NCBI GenBank assembly: GCA_045629205.1
Contig: JAZQQT010000027.1
Coordinates: 1-25,719 of the forward strand
Length of the DNA stretch: 25,719 nucleotides
Reading direction: 5' to 3'
Origin: JAZQLP01 sp045629205
Lineage (GTDB): Bacteria > Bacillota > Clostridia > Oscillospirales > UBA644
Positions 25,104 through 25,719 of the stretch are shown here, piece after piece. The position numbers were made by a program, and so were the translations under genes. A model generated the notes under the pieces. It saw only the letters and a program-made list of their open reading frames with translations. It was not told the origin of the DNA and did not search any database. Position 1 is the first letter of the stretch. The number at the start of each line of letters is the position of its first letter.

Positions 25104-25718
25104 TCAATCCGTAAATTTGAACGGATCAACGTATTCATGACGGACTTCCTCAACTCCGTTCTCTGTTACGCGAAGTATTGTTCCTCCGTTAAGTTTCGGT
25201 TCCCAATAACATCCGGCACCTAATTTCATGCTGTAAATAAATTTTACGCCGTGATATTTTATCACGAAATTGCTGACATGATTGTGTCCGGCGAGATAAT
25301 GCTTTGTTGAACCGAGCTTTTCAATGGCGGCAAGCACACCGTCTTCTCCGGGATAACTGCCGTCTCCTTCGTATTTTACGCCGTAGGAATCTTCATAGCC
25401 GGGATTCCAGAATTCGGGGCCTGTGCTGTTTGAGGGATTTACGGCCATCGGGTCGAGATCGCTTCTGAATGCAGTATCAAAGGCTACTCTGTATGCGTAA
25501 CTCGGTATGTGTGTTATGATTGCGGTATCATTGCATCCTTCTGCTTTGAGCGCCTTCACCTGTTTCTCATACCATTCTATTTGCTCCGGGAGAAGCTTTG
25601 CCCATGCGTCGTATGTTTCTCCGTTTTCGTCGGTATAAGGCATCCTGTCGTGTGTGTCCATCATGATGATTCCTTCAACGGGTCTTCCGCTTTCTTCGAT
25701 ACGGATTACAAAGTTTCC
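25104..25718 (-). CDS. Metallophosphoesterase, C-terminal part
   Basis: Calcineurin-like metallophosphoesterase whose N-terminus lies beyond the right edge; the minus-strand frame is open to 25718, so the Met at 25664 is internal. The visible part has the MMDTHDRMPY segment, the metal-binding His of ITHIPSY and the GHNH signature (AGHNHVSNF), typical of the C-terminal half of this two-metal hydrolase fold. Segments such as AWAKLLPEQIEWYEKQVKAL resemble the family's variable helical region. It hydrolyses phosphomonoester or diester bonds; the substrate is unknown. The first metal-binding Asp/His motifs (DxH, GDxxD) are outside the window. It is 31 bases upstream of the antiporter, on the same strand, and is probably co-transcribed with it and mgtC. 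Confidence 0.85.
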   Translation of the reverse strand, partial: GNFVIRIEESGRPVEGIIMMDTHDRMPYTDENGETYDAWAKLLPEQIEWYEKQVKALKAEGCNDTAIITHIPSYAYRVAFDTAFRSDLDPMAVNPSNSTGPEFWNPGYEDSYGVKYEGDGSYPGEDGVLAAIEKLGSTKHYLAGHNHVSNFVIKYHGVKFIYSMKLGAGCYWEPKLNGGTILRVTENGVEEVRHEYVDPFKFTD

Positions 25719-25719
25719 G

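Noticed and set aside
1..25719. CRISPR array, insertion sequence, prophage or attachment site at the tRNA-Gly
   Set aside because: No regularly spaced repeats, transposase or integrase genes, or duplicated tRNA 3' end were found on reading both strands.

Overview
The window looks like a chromosomal segment of a low-GC, Gram-positive member of the Clostridia, probably an uncultured gut-type lineage. The evidence is an AddAB (not RecBCD) recombination nuclease, a RecD2 helicase without RecBC, strong purine-rich Shine-Dalgarno sites, several TTG/GTG starts, lipoproteins with Gram-positive signal peptides, and a tightly packed layout with A+T-rich intergenic promoters. No mobile elements, CRISPR arrays, rRNA or obvious repeats were seen.

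Layout. (1) 2-340 is the 3' end of an Apt-like phosphoribosyltransferase, followed by a SurA/parvulin-like lipoprotein (351-1424) and a strong terminator (1429-1459). (2) A good promoter (1462-1490) drives tldD-tldE (1524-4215), the two halves of the TldD/TldE metallopeptidase. (3) A minus-strand tRNA-Gly(TCC) with encoded CCA (4257-4330) has its own near-consensus promoter and a hairpin terminator shared with the end of tldE. (4) A membrane-anchored CHAP-domain protein and a small lipoprotein form a two-gene unit (4468-5757). (5) A perfect-consensus promoter (TTGACA-17-TATAAT, 5777-5805) precedes a 13-gene, ~16.5 kb co-directional run. In order it holds tsaE, tsaB, rpiB, upp, an RlmB/TrmH-type methyltransferase, a degenerate P-type-ATPase-like membrane protein, yebC, an XRE-type regulator, addB, addA, nadE, recD2 and comFC. 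Gaps are mostly under 30 bases, with several overlaps, and the run ends at a 16-bp bidirectional terminator (22864-22904). (6) On the minus strand, converging on that terminator, are the 3' part of a metallophosphoesterase, a CPA2 Kef/Nap-type cation/proton antiporter and an MgtC/SapB-family protein, apparently one operon.

The long run combines tRNA modification (t6A: TsaE/TsaB), ribose-phosphate and uracil salvage (RpiB, Upp), rRNA/tRNA methylation, translation support (YebC), double-strand-break processing (AddAB, RecD2), NAD synthesis and a competence-type phosphoribosyltransferase. It is mostly housekeeping. Two members stand out. The 544-residue protein at 8869-10503 keeps the 8-helix topology and several landmarks of a P1B-type ATPase but has lost DKTGT, TGE, the TGD and the GDGxNDxP motifs. 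The NAD synthetase at 18357-19910 keeps a good ATP-pyrophosphatase domain, but its N-terminal glutaminase (nitrilase-fold) half is about 100 residues short and appears to lack the Glu-Lys-Cys triad. I see no novel defence or mobile system; these two probable pseudo-enzymatic proteins are the best leads.
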